64,000 nucleotides of DNA, taken from the NCBI GenBank assembly GCA_023386885.1, contig JAEWIX010000042.1, forward strand, positions 6,929 to 70,928. Direction: 5' to 3'. Below the pieces are notes generated by a model. That model made no database searches. It had not been told where the DNA came from and saw only the letters and a list, made by a program, of their open reading frames with translations. Origin of the DNA: Pseudomonadota bacterium. Its GTDB lineage: Bacteria > Pseudomonadota > Alphaproteobacteria > Rhizobiales > Xanthobacteraceae. This document shows positions 63,143 through 64,000 of the stretch, piece after piece; position 1 is the first letter of the stretch, and each line of letters opens with the position of its first letter. The position numbers were made by a program, and so were the translations under genes.

Positions 63143-63655
63143 ATGTGTTCACTCCCGAGAGTTATCCCGCTCTTGCAGCGGCGGGTTTCGGATTGCGCAG
63201 GAGCCCGGATGGGCTGGTCCGGCATCAAGTTTGATAATGACGAAGTCGTTTGTCAATATAGAATTAGGTGCCGAGCTGCTTGAACCGATCAAATCACCGG
63301 CGGCCGTGGTGCGGTTCCCTTGGCGCAAATATTCCTTGGCGCGAATAACTGCATTGTTCGTTCGCCGTGACGTCCCGATCATCGAATGAGGCATGTGGAG
63401 CGTGATGATCGCTCGTAGATGCATCATTCCGCCGCTGGTAATTGCGTTGCTGTCGCGGGTTCAATCACCAGTCGAGGGTTTGAACACGAAGATGATCACT
63501 TCGATGGTAACTTCGCACGGTGCATCAGTTATCGCGTCGTGCCGATCTCATCGTGCTGTCATGTGAATCATTTGAAAATGATTCGAGGGATGGTGTGAGT
63601 TGCACACACGGTCATCTGTGCTAGAAGCGCGGTTGTCATGATCAAGGAGAAATCA
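63143..63655. other. AT-richer divergent intergenic region (513 bp)
   Basis: Clearly lower in G+C than the genes around it. It separates the leftward catabolic operon from the rightward lysine-rich protein gene. It contains the 20-bp palindrome at 63565-63584 and a GTGTG/CACAC pair at 63593-63607 near the lysine-rich gene. A 92-residue minus-strand frame at 63149-63427 has no domain and is not supported. Confidence 0.5.
63565..63584. promoter_or_regulatory. Perfect 9-bp inverted repeat GAATCATTT-GA-AAATGATTC
   Basis: The arms at 63565-63573 and 63576-63584 are perfectly complementary, with 2 bases between, about 70 bp upstream of the lysine-rich protein gene. The sequence resembles Fur-like sites (AATGATT/AATCATT arms) but is not an exact Fur box. 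It is most likely an operator. A second symmetric pair, GTGTG and CACAC with 5 bases between, lies at 63593-63607. Confidence 0.5.
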
Positions 63656-63904
63656 GTGGCTCGGAAAACCAAGACAGTCGCGCGCAAAACCAAGACGGCT
63701 AAGAAAGCCAAGGTGGCGAAGAAAGTGACGGCGAAGAAGAAGGTCGTGCGTCGTCCTTATTCGAAAGCGGACATCAAGGAACTCAGGGCGCATTCGAAGG
63801 CGCGAACGCCTGTCGAAAAGATTGCCAAGCTGACCAAGCGCACCGTCGGCTCGCTGCGTCAGAAGGCGATGAAGCTCGGGATCGGTCTCGGCCATCAGCG
63901 CTGA
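63656..63904 (+). CDS. Lysine-rich histone H1-like small protein with HTH-like C-terminus
   Basis: An 82-residue basic protein. The first about 33 residues are almost only K, R, A, T and V, with a repeated ARKTKT segment, like a histone H1 tail. The last about 48 residues (YSKADIKELRAHSKARTPVEK) fold as a Myb/SANT-like helix-turn-helix, ending KAMKLGIGLGHQR. It is likely to bind DNA as a nucleoid protein. GTG at 63656 after AAGGAGA (63644-63650) is the better start than an ATG at 63638 lacking one. Family role in this group is not established. Confidence 0.75.
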   Translation: MARKTKTVARKTKTAKKAKVAKKVTAKKKVVRRPYSKADIKELRAHSKARTPVEKIAKLTKRTVGSLRQKAMKLGIGLGHQR

Positions 63905-64000
63905 CGATTTGCCAAAGAGATTAGCTCAGGTCCCGGATTGCACCTGAAGCCATCCGGCACAAGCCTCGGCGGAGGCAGGAGAATGCATCGTTCTCCTGCC

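Noticed and set aside
63149..63427. 92-residue minus-strand frame upstream of the catabolic operon
   Set aside because: Lies in an AT-richer promoter region, has no domain, and its composition is not protein-like.

Overview
The window is high-GC DNA from an alphaproteobacterium, most likely of the Bradyrhizobium/Rhodopseudomonas/Nitrobacter group (Bradyrhizobiaceae/Nitrobacteraceae). This rests on the style of the proteins (several Liv-type ABC uptake systems, an AcrAB-free catabolic gene set, tandem adenylate cyclases between aroC and clpS, an HDAC-like - xseB - dxs - tlyA block) and on three kinds of short palindromic intergenic repeats that I associate with this group. No plasmid, phage or CRISPR signature is visible; the only mobile element is one IS110-family insertion sequence.

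Layout. 1-5.6 kb: start of a livG-type ATPase gene (runs off the left edge), a divergent Crp/Fnr regulator, a small lipoprotein, a double-length class III CoA-transferase and purU. 5.6-13.8 kb: DUF2939 protein, IS110 element, then a complete branched-chain-amino-acid-type ABC operon (binding protein, LivH, LivM, LivG, LivF) ending in a MetE-like zinc methyltransferase. 13.8-15.7 kb: a frameshifted small secreted-protein gene, then an ECF41 sigma factor translationally coupled to its carboxymuconolactone-decarboxylase-type partner, with a perfect ECF41 promoter. 15.8-20.1 kb: a SAM-dependent methyltransferase with an HTH-like head, metK and ahcY, i.e. SAM synthesis, use and SAH removal side by side. 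20.7-30 kb: sugar aminotransferase, orphan binding protein, FAH-family hydrolase, MsbA-like exporter, galE, waaC-like heptosyltransferase, and an ECF sigma/anti-sigma pair.

30-41 kb: fabI, a histidine phosphatase, aroC, two tandem class III adenylate cyclases, clpS, a chemoreceptor, a DUF1194 protein and a winged-helix methyltransferase. 40-47 kb (all minus strand): RNA methyltransferase, tlyA, dxs (with a perfect CRP-type palindrome upstream), a membrane alpha/beta hydrolase, xseB and an HDAC-family deacetylase. 47-55.9 kb: 5'-nucleotidase, enoyl-CoA hydratase, acyl-CoA dehydrogenase, two diguanylate cyclases, a six-cysteine secreted protein, a DUF1232 protein and a BrnT/BrnA toxin-antitoxin pair. 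55.9-64 kb: tRNA-Gln(UUG), a LysR regulator divergent from a YeiH-type exporter with a clear LysR operator, then a minus-strand catabolic operon (ABC binding protein, KstD/fumarate-reductase-like flavoprotein, SDR, IclR), and finally a lysine-rich histone-H1-like small protein preceded by a 20-bp palindrome.

How the parts fit: the gene set describes a metabolically versatile soil-type bacterium with many amide/acid uptake systems feeding CoA-linked catabolism (CoA-transferase, acyl-CoA dehydrogenase, hydratase), and with second-messenger control by both cAMP (two cyclases, one Crp-family regulator, one CRP box) and c-di-GMP (two GGDEF proteins). Starts were chosen from ribosome-binding sites and family length; all family names are from recognition of motifs, without a database search.
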